This document shows, piece after piece, positions 35,509 to 43,594 of a stretch of DNA of 64,000 nt (within the stretch, counting starts at the first letter, position 1; each line of letters starts with the position of its first letter). Made by a program: the position numbers and the translations under genes. The notes beneath the pieces were generated by a model. The model worked only from the letters and a program-made list of their open reading frames with translations, was not told the DNA's origin and did not search any database. The DNA is from Oceanihabitans gracilariae. GTDB taxonomy: Bacteria; Bacteroidota; Bacteroidia; Flavobacteriales; Flavobacteriaceae. The stretch is from positions 62,001 to 126,000 of the forward strand of contig NZ_JBHULM010000007.1 in assembly GCF_042684485.1 (NCBI RefSeq). Direction: 5' to 3'.

Positions 35509-35763
35509 CTATATAAAGTCTAATACACACATACCAATAATACATGTAATCCCTATTAAAGTTAAAGGAATACCAATTAAACTAAAGATTTTTTTAGGAA
35601 AAGAAATCACTTGAGGAATTAGTAATACCACTCCAATTAACAAAAACCAATGTGCAAAATCAATAGGTTCTTGAGCATACACAAAATCATTTCCTTTAGA
35701 CAAAATAATCTGACCCATTAGAAAAAAAACTAATCCAATTAAAAAAAATGCTTTGTATGTCAA
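35509..35763 (-). CDS. Hypothetical small membrane protein
   Basis: 84 residues, three helices: FFLIGLVFFLMGQIIL, WFLLIGVVLLIPQVI and the C-terminal LIGIPLTLIGITCIIGM. A short loop with EPIDFAHW connects the first two. No recognised family. It lies 40 bases downstream of the DUF6090 gene and was probably acquired with it. Confidence 0.62.
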   Translation of the reverse strand: MTYKAFFLIGLVFFLMGQIILSKGNDFVYAQEPIDFAHWFLLIGVVLLIPQVISFPKKIFSLIGIPLTLIGITCIIGMCVLDFI

Positions 35764-35803
35764 TTTCGTTTTAATTTTACGCTTTTTAGTTGTGGTTAAT
35801 CTT

Positions 35804-36940
35804 TTAATTTTTTACTGTTAGTTCTGAAAGTACTTTAATAGCGTTCTCATTCTCTGGATTTAGCACTAAAGACTTCTTATAGTATTTAATTGCACGTTCT
35901 TTATCTCCCATACGCAATAAGCATTCTCCATAGCTATCATAAGGATTCCAAGATTCTGGATACAAATCTATATTGAGTTTAAAAACTTTTAAGGCATCTT
36001 CTTGCTGCTTTACTGTATTTAAATAATAATAACCTAAACGGTTTATATATGGTTCTGATATATCATAATCTGGATTTTCTCTGTCTTGTTCTTTAATTAT
36101 CGCAATTATTTCATCAGCTGATTTTCGCTTATAGATCAATGTGTTGAATGTTTTGAAATCGCTCCATACTCTTTCAATATCTTTATAGGGATTACCCAAT
36201 TCTTCATTAATCATTGTAAATAGGCTATTTGCATCTTCTTGTATAGATTTTAACATTCTAAAATCATCTTGTTCACCAATATTTTTTGCAAAATAAGATG
36301 CTACTACTATTAAAGCTATTTTTGAATAGTTATCTTCTATTTTTAAATCTTCATAGAGTTGCTCTGGTATTTTATTTTTGCCTTCAAATTGAAGAAGATC
36401 GGGATTATATCCTAAGGCTGTTGCTCTGCTTATTTCATTTAAAAAGTTTTCATACCTATCATTACTTGCTTTAAATAGAATGTCTTGATCATTTTTTAAT
36501 GCAATAAGTTTATTTCTAATATTTGTAGGTATAAGCTTGATGTCGCCTGTTTCTTGTAAGGTTTCAATTGTACTGGCATTGAACTTTTCGTATGCAGTAG
36601 TCGTGTATTTAAGTTGTTCAGAACTCATTATAATCGCTTTTGGGCTCTTTTGCGTTGGTAGGTTTTCTACAAATTCTTTATGTAGTGCAAAATTTGATTC
36701 TAAATAGTATAAATCAGAATAGATGCGATTGTTGTCTTTAGCTAAGTCTCTTAATATTTGATTATAGTAGTTCTTTAAAGTGGTATTACTCTTCCTATGC
36801 TCATTCCAATTATTGATTTGAAGCGCAATAACAATACCTATAACCACAAGTATAATTTCTCCGATAGCATATTTCAGATATTTTCCGAACTTATTTTCTG
36901 AGAGTAGTCGTTGTCTTATGTGTCTGAAGAACTTAATCAT
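35804..36940 (-). CDS. DUF6090 family protein with C-terminal TPR (paralogue 2)
   Basis: 378 residues. The DUF6090 signature MIKFFRHIRQRLL … YAIGEIILVVIGIVIALQIN gives one membrane helix at about 25-44. A helical domain follows. The last 90 residues hold two TPR units (YYLNTVKQQEDALKVFKLN and SYGECLLRMGDKERAIKYYK). Its ATG overlaps the end of a 38-codon leader frame (ATGATTAA). Function unknown; the TPRs suggest a protein partner. Confidence 0.83.
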   Translation of the reverse strand: MIKFFRHIRQRLLSENKFGKYLKYAIGEIILVVIGIVIALQINNWNEHRKSNTTLKNYYNQILRDLAKDNNRIYSDLYYLESNFALHKEFVENLPTQKSPKAIIMSSEQLKYTTTAYEKFNASTIETLQETGDIKLIPTNIRNKLIALKNDQDILFKASNDRYENFLNEISRATALGYNPDLLQFEGKNKIPEQLYEDLKIEDNYSKIALIVVASYFAKNIGEQDDFRMLKSIQEDANSLFTMINEELGNPYKDIERVWSDFKTFNTLIYKRKSADEIIAIIKEQDRENPDYDISEPYINRLGYYYLNTVKQQEDALKVFKLNIDLYPESWNPYDSYGECLLRMGDKERAIKYYKKSLVLNPENENAIKVLSELTVKN

Positions 36941-37049
36941 GTTTTAGGGTTTTAAATCTTCTGTAAGCGGCTATCTCAAACAAATGTTCAGAGGACATTC
37001 TATTTTGTTTTACAAAATTTTGTTTCGATAATCTAAAGCATCTTATCAT
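36933..37049 (-). CDS. Conserved 38-codon leader frame (copy 1)
   Basis: MIRCFRLSKQNF … FKTLKHD, ending in TAA that overlaps the start of the DUF6090 gene. It has the same length as two other copies (39406-39522 and 40352-40468), with no indel and mostly conservative changes. The N-terminus imitates the MIKFFR start of DUF6090. It may be a real small peptide used for translational coupling, or the remains of a duplicated gene start. Confidence 0.45.
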   Translation of the reverse strand: MIRCFRLSKQNFVKQNRMSSEHLFEIAAYRRFKTLKHD

Positions 37050-37072
37050 TGGTTAGCTGTTTATAATAGTAA

Positions 37073-37503
37073 TGTACAACGTGTATAATTCAAGCTGTAT
37101 TTCTAGTATAGCCTTACACTAAACTGTTATTAATTGTAACAATCTAAAAAAAATATCAAGGTTTTAGAAAGTCGATTAATTAATAGCGCAACTAATATAA
37201 TAAATTACTTATTTTATTTATAAATGAAAACTAAAAAATGAGCTGTTGTGTTTCTTTTTTATTTAAATAATACGCCTAATTAAAAATAGGGTATAGGATT
37301 GTTGTATAGTGTGTTACTGTGATATGTTAAGCTAAGTAGAACGCCTTACTTAACTAGGTTTTTATTATTTAGTAGATGGTTCGTTGCGTGTTTGAACGCT
37401 AGCATTTTCAGCAGGAAAATTAAACGTAACAAAAATACAACTAACATTAGTTAAGCAGGAAATAGCAATTTTTATTTATGCCATGTTAGCCTATCGTTAT
37501 TAA
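37073..37503 (-). repeat. attC-like site s25, long form
   Basis: TGTACAAC (37073-37080) to GTTAGCCTA (37495-37503). The insert start lacks TTATTTATATAC. The middle resembles the GATTTTC class (TTTTCAGCAGGAAAATTAAA). Confidence 0.62.
37081..37320. repeat. Long attC insert, copy e
   Basis: Most diverged copy; keeps AAGTCGATTAATTAATAGCG and CCTAATTAAAAATAGGGTAT. Confidence 0.65.
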
Positions 37504-37508
37504 TTTCT

Positions 37509-38576
37509 TTAAAGTTTATTTAAGTAAAAAACTATTTCGTTTTTCATAATAATTAAAGATGTAATCTCATTTAAACTATCTCTTACAAACTCTCCTTTAA
37601 GATAAATATCAGCCTGACCAAATATCTTATCTACTGTTTCAAAATAGAAATAATCCATATCTTCAAGATCTTCATTCATAACACCTACTAGGTTATTGTC
37701 TTGTATCTGAATTTTGTAGTTTAAATCTGGAATTGGGCCATCATAACCTTCAATCTTTACAATTTTAAAAGTACCCACATATTCATTTAGTTGTGCTGTG
37801 GTGAGATGCACTAAATTATGTGGTATAAAATCGGGAAGCGGTTCATTACTTTCAATAAGTGCGTTAATTTGTTTGTATGCATTAATTGCGTTTTCTCTAA
37901 ATACAGTAACATGATATGCCAAATTCACCCAGCTAGCATTTTGATATAGATCTGCATCGTTTTTATAGTAAGGGTCGTTTAGGAAAAAATTAATCATCTC
38001 ATCTTCTAATTGAGGCTGATCTAATCTGTAATACCAATCTTTACTTTTGGCTAACCCGTCCATCACTCTATCTGTAATAAAGTCCATTCGATTATCGAAC
38101 TTATCTATTTCGTATTTGTTATAAATATATATATCGTTTAATGGCTCAATAACTGCTTTTAGCTTTTTAGGAACATTATCAACATTTTCTATGAGGTTAG
38201 TATATCCATTTGCATGAATTTTCATATGAAAAGCGTTCATAATAGTATATTTTAAAGTATTTTGAGGATCATTTTTATAATCATCATAGGTTAGTTTATC
38301 TGTTTGTATTAAGTTGATGATTGAATCTTTTGTTTTATAATAGGCCATTAGTTCGTCCGATTTTTGAATATCTAGTCCTAAATCATGTTGTACTTCTTTT
38401 AAAATAGAAACAATTTTATTTTCGGTTTTTCGCTGTTCGTTTTTATTATTTATTTGAAGCGCGATAAGAATACCAATAATAACAAGCACAATTTCGCCTA
38501 TAGCGTACAGTAAGTATTTACTGAATTTATTTTCTGAGAGTAGTCGTTGTCTTATGTATCTGAAGAATTTTATCAT
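37509..38576 (-). CDS. DUF6090 family protein (paralogue 3)
   Basis: 355 residues. DUF6090 N-terminus (MIKFFRYIRQRLLSENKFSK, then YAIGEIVLVIIGILIALQIN). The C-terminal 95 residues form an extra beta domain (LTTAQLNEYVGTFKIVKI … FVRDSLNEITSLIIMKNEI), similar to the DUF3471-like barrel that often ends beta-lactamase-related proteins in Bacteroidota. This copy has no leader frame: the gene starts where leaders start in the others. Function unknown. Confidence 0.82.
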   Translation of the reverse strand: MIKFFRYIRQRLLSENKFSKYLLYAIGEIVLVIIGILIALQINNKNEQRKTENKIVSILKEVQHDLGLDIQKSDELMAYYKTKDSIINLIQTDKLTYDDYKNDPQNTLKYTIMNAFHMKIHANGYTNLIENVDNVPKKLKAVIEPLNDIYIYNKYEIDKFDNRMDFITDRVMDGLAKSKDWYYRLDQPQLEDEMINFFLNDPYYKNDADLYQNASWVNLAYHVTVFRENAINAYKQINALIESNEPLPDFIPHNLVHLTTAQLNEYVGTFKIVKIEGYDGPIPDLNYKIQIQDNNLVGVMNEDLEDMDYFYFETVDKIFGQADIYLKGEFVRDSLNEITSLIIMKNEIVFYLNKL

Positions 38577-38600
38577 TGGTTATTAGTTGGTTAAAATGAA

Positions 38601-38642
38601 GCACAACGCTATTATTAGCAATGAATTATACACCTTGTTGTG
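38601..38642 (-). repeat. attC-like site s26, minimal form (42 bases)
   Basis: GCACAAC (38601-38607), then only GCTATTATTAGCAATGAATTATACACCTT, then GTTGTG (38637-38642). All of the middle is gone; only the two cores and the right inner arm remain. Confidence 0.6.
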
Positions 38643-38648
38643 TTTTCG

Positions 38649-39413
38649 TTATTTTATTATTTCTGAATCAAGCTCAACTAAAATTTGTTCTATTTGCTCT
38701 TTTATTCCACCAAAAAACCTTGATCCATTGGTTGCATTAATTGTTAAATAGTAATCTAAAAGAGTGTTTTCAAATTTAATTAAACCAAAAACTTTTTTAT
38801 TGCTTGCAGTATCGGAAATCGATTGATGTTCAAAATTAAAACCTTTATTAATTAATACTTTTCGTACACTTCCATTTTCATTTAATTGTTTTTGTAGTTC
38901 TTTTTTCATTTCGTGAGTAGAAACTTCTTGTATTTTTAAAAAATCCAATGAACTCTCAAAAGATGCAATTTTTTGCCTTAGTTTTTCATTTTGAATTAAA
39001 TTTAAGTTTCCAGAACTAATAATATCAGTTACTACTCCTTTTGAAGGAATATAAGTTACTACTCCTTTAAAAACGGAATATATAATATCTGATGTTTCTT
39101 TTTCACTTGTGGTGTCACGAAGATTATCATCAAATAAAGCCAGCATATTCTCAACTGCTTTGACTTGATTATGATTTTCGGTGAGACAATTGTTTATTTT
39201 TTCTAAGTTTGTTTTAAATTCAGATTGAAGAGACAACAGATAAGCCTGTTCTATTTTCCGTTGTTGTCTGTTGTCATTATAATTATTGATTGAAAGCGCA
39301 ATCAAAATACCAATAACGACAAGAATTATTTCTCCGATAGCGTATGTTAGATATTTTCCGAACTTATTTTCTAAGAGTAGTCGTTGTCTTATGTATCTGA
39401 AGAGCTTAATCAT
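38649..39413 (-). CDS. DUF6090 family protein (paralogue 4)
   Basis: 254 residues with the DUF6090 N-terminus and membrane helix (YAIGEIILVVIGILIALSIN) and a long helical periplasmic or cytoplasmic part. Its ATG overlaps the end of a 38-codon leader. The cassette between s26 and s27 has short matching ends, GTTGTG/CACAAC. Function unknown. Confidence 0.83.
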   Translation of the reverse strand: MIKLFRYIRQRLLLENKFGKYLTYAIGEIILVVIGILIALSINNYNDNRQQRKIEQAYLLSLQSEFKTNLEKINNCLTENHNQVKAVENMLALFDDNLRDTTSEKETSDIIYSVFKGVVTYIPSKGVVTDIISSGNLNLIQNEKLRQKIASFESSLDFLKIQEVSTHEMKKELQKQLNENGSVRKVLINKGFNFEHQSISDTASNKKVFGLIKFENTLLDYYLTINATNGSRFFGGIKEQIEQILVELDSEIIK

Positions 39414-39522
39414 GCTTTAGGGTATTAAATCTTCTGCAAGCTGCTATCTCAACCAAATGACCACAGGACATTCGGTTTTGCTTTTCAAAATTATGTTTCG
39501 ATAATCTATAGATTTTTATCAT
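39406..39522 (-). CDS. Conserved 38-codon leader frame (copy 2)
   Basis: MIKIYRLSKHNF … FNTLKHD; same length, same overlap with the following ATG, and the same flanking sequence as copy 1. Confidence 0.45.
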   Translation of the reverse strand: MIKIYRLSKHNFEKQNRMSCGHLVEIAACRRFNTLKHD

Positions 39523-39546
39523 GGGTTATTGGTTGGTTATAATAAA

Positions 39547-39574
39547 GCACAACGTGTTTGTATATGGTTTCGTT
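39547..39574 (-). repeat. attC-like site s27, truncated
   Basis: GCACAAC (39547-39553), GTGTTTGTATATGG and TTTCGTT, then directly into the next gene's 3' end. The inner part and the GTT-side core are lost. Confidence 0.55.
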
Positions 39575-39591
39575 ATTTTTTGTCAAATCAC

Positions 39592-40359
39592 TTAAAATAC
39601 TTCTTTTGTTAATTTATCAATTTCAGTAATTACCTTTTTATTAATATTTATTAAGACATTATACTGTGGAAGAATTGTTATGTCACGCACAGATGCCTTT
39701 GCTATAATGTTTCTATACAGGATAGAGCTATGTGTTTTATTTAAAAAGGTTATTGTTTCTGTCCTAGTAAGATTAGCTTCTTTTAATTTATTCTCATCCA
39801 TACTAAGCAGAGCGTATCCTATATTTAAATCGCTTACATATGACATTCTAGCTTCTAAATCGTCTATGGTTTTATTCGTTTCGTTTTCAGTAATTAAAAG
39901 AGTTTCTATGGCTGCTTTTTGCTCCAGCAGTAATTTATGTAAATGGCTACCATTAATTAAGCTTAGAGAAGGTGATTTTTCTAAAGCATCAAATCCGCTT
40001 GTGTTTGCTTTAAATAAAATTGCGTCAAAACATCGGACAGCCATCATGGTAGTTGCTGGATTAAATTTATTATTAAAGAATGTTAGTTGTTCTTTTTTAT
40101 AATTAGGTATCCATTTTTCTCTTAGTGTCTTTAACGAATCAAGCAATACTAAATCACTTTTAATATTACCTTTTATGATCAATAGGCTGTGTTGTAAAGC
40201 TATATTTTCTTTTTTTTCTTCATTCCAATTATTAATTTGAAGCGCAATCAAAATTCCGATAACGACAAGAATTATTTCTCCGATAGCATATGTTAGATAT
40301 TTTCCGAACTTATTTTCTAGGAGTAGTCGTTGTCTTATGTGTCTGAAGAACTTAATCAT
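39592..40359 (-). CDS. DUF6090 family protein (paralogue 5)
   Basis: 255 residues. DUF6090 N-terminus MIKFFRHIRQRLLLENKFGK and helix YAIGEIILVVIGILIALQIN, nearly identical to paralogue 4 over the first 45 residues and then different, with a helical rest (ETLLITENETNKTIDDLEAR). It has the leader frame upstream. Function unknown. Confidence 0.83.
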   Translation of the reverse strand: MIKFFRHIRQRLLLENKFGKYLTYAIGEIILVVIGILIALQINNWNEEKKENIALQHSLLIIKGNIKSDLVLLDSLKTLREKWIPNYKKEQLTFFNNKFNPATTMMAVRCFDAILFKANTSGFDALEKSPSLSLINGSHLHKLLLEQKAAIETLLITENETNKTIDDLEARMSYVSDLNIGYALLSMDENKLKEANLTRTETITFLNKTHSSILYRNIIAKASVRDITILPQYNVLININKKVITEIDKLTKEVF

Positions 40360-40468
40360 GTTTTAAGGTTTTAAATCTTCTGCAAGCTGTTATATCAACC
40401 AAATGTTCACAGGACATTCGATTTTGTTTTTCAAAATTTTGTTTTGATAATCTAAAGAATTTTATCAT
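40352..40468 (-). CDS. Conserved 38-codon leader frame (copy 3)
   Basis: MIKFFRLSKQNF … FKTLKHD. The closest of the three to the DUF6090 start (MIKFFR); same length and same ATGATTAA overlap. Confidence 0.45.
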   Translation of the reverse strand: MIKFFRLSKQNFEKQNRMSCEHLVDITACRRFKTLKHD

Positions 40469-40492
40469 GGGTTACTGGTTGGTTATAATGAA

Positions 40493-40945
40493 GCACAACT
40501 TATTTATATACGTGTATTATCAACGCTTTATTTTATGTAATGAGTTGTTAAATAATACTTTATGTTAAAGTAGTTATTAATTGAAAGATTTAAAAATAAA
40601 TTTAAAGTTTTAGAAAGTTGATTAATTAATAGCGTAAACAATATAGGGAATTTCTTGTTTTATTTATAGAGGAAAACTGAAAAAGAGAAGTTGTGTAGTT
40701 TTTATTTGAAGAGTTTTAAGCCATAGTCCTAGTTGAAAATAGGGTATAGGTGTGCTATGTTCTATTAAGTTAGATAGAACCAATGGAGAGTACTTTATTG
40801 GCTGCTTAGCTTGATTTTAAAGTTTTGTGTATAGTTAGTTTGGTGGTTAAGCAACTCATTGAGCAAAAATGAACCGAATAGAAAATCCTTGAAGATTTTT
40901 GCAAGTAGGCTCTCACTAGTAATAGATTATATATGTTGTTAGTAG
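40493..40945 (-). repeat. attC-like site s28, long form
   Basis: GCACAAC (40493-40499), long insert (40500-40820), then the short-form remainder with GAAAATCC/GATTTTTG, and GTTAGTAG (40938-40945). Confidence 0.7.
40500..40820. repeat. Long attC insert, copy f
   Basis: Copy with the extended 3' part TATTGGCTGCTTAGCTTGAT, passing directly into TTAAAGTTTTGTGTAT of the short form. Confidence 0.7.
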
Positions 40946-40948
40946 TAG

Positions 40949-41713
40949 TTATTTATCTGTTGTTTTTATTTTTAAATCAATCCTATTTATTAAATCCTTT
41001 ATGTTTTTTTGAAATTCTGACAATACACTTCCTGAAAAATCAATTTGCATAGACATTTGCATTAAACTACTAATCGCTTTTTTATCATTATTAAGACCAA
41101 CAACGTATTCTTGGTTCTCTAATTCAAAGTCAAGTCCTGTAAGTTTTTTAAGAGACCAATTACTTATTGTTTTTGGAATAATATATTCTTTAAACTGTCT
41201 TGTATTATTTTTAGCAACCTCCATTGCGCCAATATTTTTAGAGGTACTTAAATAATACTGAGTTATTAGGTTTCTTAACTTTCTTTCTTTTATAAGTTCT
41301 ATGTTTCCAGAATTAATCAAATTAGCGTAACCTACACTTTTTGAATGAAATTCTTTAATTTCAAAAATGGTTCCTGTTGTAAAGTATTTTAAAAGTGTAT
41401 TCCTGTTTTCTTCTGAAGGTTTATTTTGAGAAATAAGGTGTAAAATACTATAAATTTCTTTTTTCTTGGTTTTATGGAATTTTGCAATTCTATTAATTTG
41501 AATAGTATCAGCCACTAAATTTTCTCTAATTTCAGATAGTATAATTATTTCTTTTTTAGAGTTTTGGTATGAATTATTTAATTTATTAATAGAAAGCGCA
41601 ATTAAGATACCAATAACAACAAGTATAATCTCTCCCATTGCGTATATTAAATACTTACGAAATCTACTTTCTTTTACCATTTTGTTACGAAATGCCCTAA
41701 AGATTTTTGCCAT
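40949..41713 (-). CDS. DUF6090 family protein (paralogue 6)
   Basis: 254 residues; the most diverged copy, starting MAKIFRAFRNKMVKESRF. It keeps the helix YAMGEIILVVIGILIALSIN and the helical body with the FKEYIIPKT segment. No leader frame. It shares a cassette with the outer-membrane-type protein gene 57 bases upstream. Confidence 0.82.
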   Translation of the reverse strand: MAKIFRAFRNKMVKESRFRKYLIYAMGEIILVVIGILIALSINKLNNSYQNSKKEIIILSEIRENLVADTIQINRIAKFHKTKKKEIYSILHLISQNKPSEENRNTLLKYFTTGTIFEIKEFHSKSVGYANLINSGNIELIKERKLRNLITQYYLSTSKNIGAMEVAKNNTRQFKEYIIPKTISNWSLKKLTGLDFELENQEYVVGLNNDKKAISSLMQMSMQIDFSGSVLSEFQKNIKDLINRIDLKIKTTDK

Positions 41714-41770
41714 TAGTTAATTAGTCAATATTTAAAAAAAACTTAAACTATTTAATTTTTATATGCTTTT

Positions 41771-42262
41771 TTAAAATTTATATTTAAAATATAATCCAGC
41801 TTCTAATATAGCACCAGGTGATTCGCTATTGTAAGTTGAAATAAGCCTAAATCCATATTCATAATTATCAGTTTGAGAAATAAATGCTCTTGCACCTAAA
41901 TCCATACCAAATCCACTTCCATCATCTAAATTTAATTTATCATCGAAGTCCATATAAGAAAAACCCATTATTGAGGCTATTCCAAATTTTGAATCTTCTG
42001 AATTAAACCTATAATCCACGTTAAAATAGTATTTATGAATAGTGTAATCATCGTTTATTAAATCACTATCTATAGTACCATTCATAAAACCAACAATTAA
42101 ATTTATACGGCTTGTTGCTTGGTAACCTAATCCTGCTCCAAAGGCAAGTCCTGCATCGTTTTTAACCATTAAAGATGTTCCATAAGCTTCCGCATTAAAT
42201 TTTGATTGAGCGATAATAGTCATTGGTAATACTAATAAGATAAGTAAAAGTGTTTTTTTCAT
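41771..42262 (-). CDS. Outer-membrane beta-barrel-like protein
   Basis: 163 residues: signal peptide MKKTLLLILLVLPMTIIAQ, then about eight alternating strands (INLIVGFMNG, KYYFNVDYRF, MDLGARAFI) and an aromatic C-terminal residue (GLYFKYKF), as in small eight-strand OmpA/OmpX-type barrels. Role unknown. Confidence 0.8.
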   Translation of the reverse strand: MKKTLLLILLVLPMTIIAQSKFNAEAYGTSLMVKNDAGLAFGAGLGYQATSRINLIVGFMNGTIDSDLINDDYTIHKYYFNVDYRFNSEDSKFGIASIMGFSYMDFDDKLNLDDGSGFGMDLGARAFISQTDNYEYGFRLISTYNSESPGAILEAGLYFKYKF

Positions 42263-42278
42263 TTTTATTATTTTTTTT

Positions 42279-42415
42279 AGTTAATGTTGTGTTTATATAT
42301 GGTTTGTTGCGTGTTTAAGTACCTAATTTAGCAAATAAAAACCGAATAGAAAATCTGTAAGGATTTTTGCAAATAGGCTAGAATAAGCAATTACTTATAG
42401 CCATTGTTGGCACCA
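42279..42415 (-). repeat. attC-like site s29, short form
   Basis: AGTTAAT (42279-42285) to GTTGGCACCA (42406-42415). The left core is poor; the middle is standard (TTTAGCAAATAAAAACCGAA, hairpin GAAAATC/GGATTTT). Confidence 0.7.
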
Positions 42416-42419
42416 TTTT

Positions 42420-43262
42420 TTATTCACATAATTTTTTAAGTTTATCAAAATCTTCATCGGCTTCAAAATGCTCATTTTTTTCAAGGTCTAACTTAAGTGC
42501 TTTCTTAAAATCTTTACAAGCAACTTTTTCCTCGCCAAGTTCTAAATAAATGCCCGCTCGATTGAAAAGTCCAATATCATAGTTCTTTTTCAACTTCAAA
42601 GCTTTATTAATTTTTGATAATGCTTCTTTTGGTTTCTCAATTTTTCTATAAAGACTTGCCCAATTGTTATAAAGAATATGAAGGTTTGGCTGATTTGGAA
42701 ATTCAGTCACTATTTTTTGATAATCCACTAATGCCTCATCAAACAATTCTAATTTCTTTTTTATGTTTATCAGATTAGCTAATGATTTGAAATCTTTTGG
42801 TGTTCTTTCTAATTGTGATTCTAAATCTGTTTTCGCATTCTCATACTTTTCTAACCTTATATTTGCGTAGGCTCTATCAAAGTAAATATCAGAGAAAGAA
42901 GGCTTTTCTTCAATTATTTTCGAATAGTCAGATATTGCCATTTCAAAATTTGCATTATCCATATAGGTGTTCGCTCTTGCATAAAGGACACTTAAATTGT
43001 CAGGGTTTAATTCTAAAGATTTGGAATAGTCAGATATAGCTAATTCATATTGTTTTCTCATTCGGTATACGTTTCCTCGATTCGAATATGGTCCTGGCGA
43101 ATCGGGATAAAGTTTTATTGCCTTTTCAAAAATTGAGAATGCTTTATCTATTTTTCCTTTTTTCGCAAGTTCAATTCCTTTAGAGTTCAGTTCTAGCGCA
43201 GTTTGAGCAATTAAATTTTGAGTCGTTATTAATAGGATTCCTATTGCTAAAATTTTATTCAT
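42420..43262 (-). CDS. Periplasmic TPR protein
   Basis: About 280 residues from the start at 43262 (MNKILAIGILLITTQNLIAQ, a signal peptide). Twenty codons further upstream stay open but lie in the repeat. About seven tetratricopeptide units follow (AIKLYPDSPGPYSNRGNVYR, AISDYSKSLELNPDNLSVLY and so on), ending in a charged tail. TPR proteins act as scaffolds; the partner is unknown. The cassette ends GTTGGCACCA and TGGTGGCAAC match at nine of ten bases. Confidence 0.87.
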   Translation of the reverse strand: MNKILAIGILLITTQNLIAQTALELNSKGIELAKKGKIDKAFSIFEKAIKLYPDSPGPYSNRGNVYRMRKQYELAISDYSKSLELNPDNLSVLYARANTYMDNANFEMAISDYSKIIEEKPSFSDIYFDRAYANIRLEKYENAKTDLESQLERTPKDFKSLANLINIKKKLELFDEALVDYQKIVTEFPNQPNLHILYNNWASLYRKIEKPKEALSKINKALKLKKNYDIGLFNRAGIYLELGEEKVACKDFKKALKLDLEKNEHFEADEDFDKLKKLCE

Positions 43263-43278
43263 TTCGTTTTTTTTAAAT

Positions 43279-43412
43279 TGGTGGCAACGTGTTTGTATAT
43301 GGAAAGTTGCGTGGTTAGGCAACTAAGTTAGCAAACATATACGAACTCGTGAAAATTCCGAAGGAATTTCCGTAAGTATACTAGAACCAAGTAATTAATT
43401 ATACACGGTGTT
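43279..43412 (-). repeat. attC-like site s30, split by the integrative element
   Basis: TGGTGGCAAC (43279-43288) through ATTATACACGGTGTT (ending 43412). The continuation GTAGGCAGTA lies 16 kb away at 59476-59485, after the element. Confidence 0.72.
43403..43411. repeat. Left direct repeat of the integrative element
   Basis: ACACGGTGT, identical to 59469-59477. It is the end of attC-like site s30, immediately before TT of its GTT core. Confidence 0.75.
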
Positions 43413-43527
43413 ATATAGGTACTTTACTATTTTACACTTAAATACATTAAAATCCTTTAAATACAGTGCTTTACAGGTTTTTACTAAAGTAAGATAATGC
43501 AACAAAATGCAGTAAAATGCTTGCTTT

Positions 43528-43547
43528 GTTGTACCTATTGTTGTACC
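43528..43547 (+). promoter_or_regulatory. Tandem GTTGTACC boxes (probable integrase arm sites), left
   Basis: Two copies of GTTGTACC spaced by CTATT to TATT just before the integrase gene, matched by the same pair at 59389-59407 inside the right end. Confidence 0.55.
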
Positions 43548-43594
43548 TTAGTACTCGGTTGCACCGCTTTGCACACCTTTAAAACCAGTACTTT

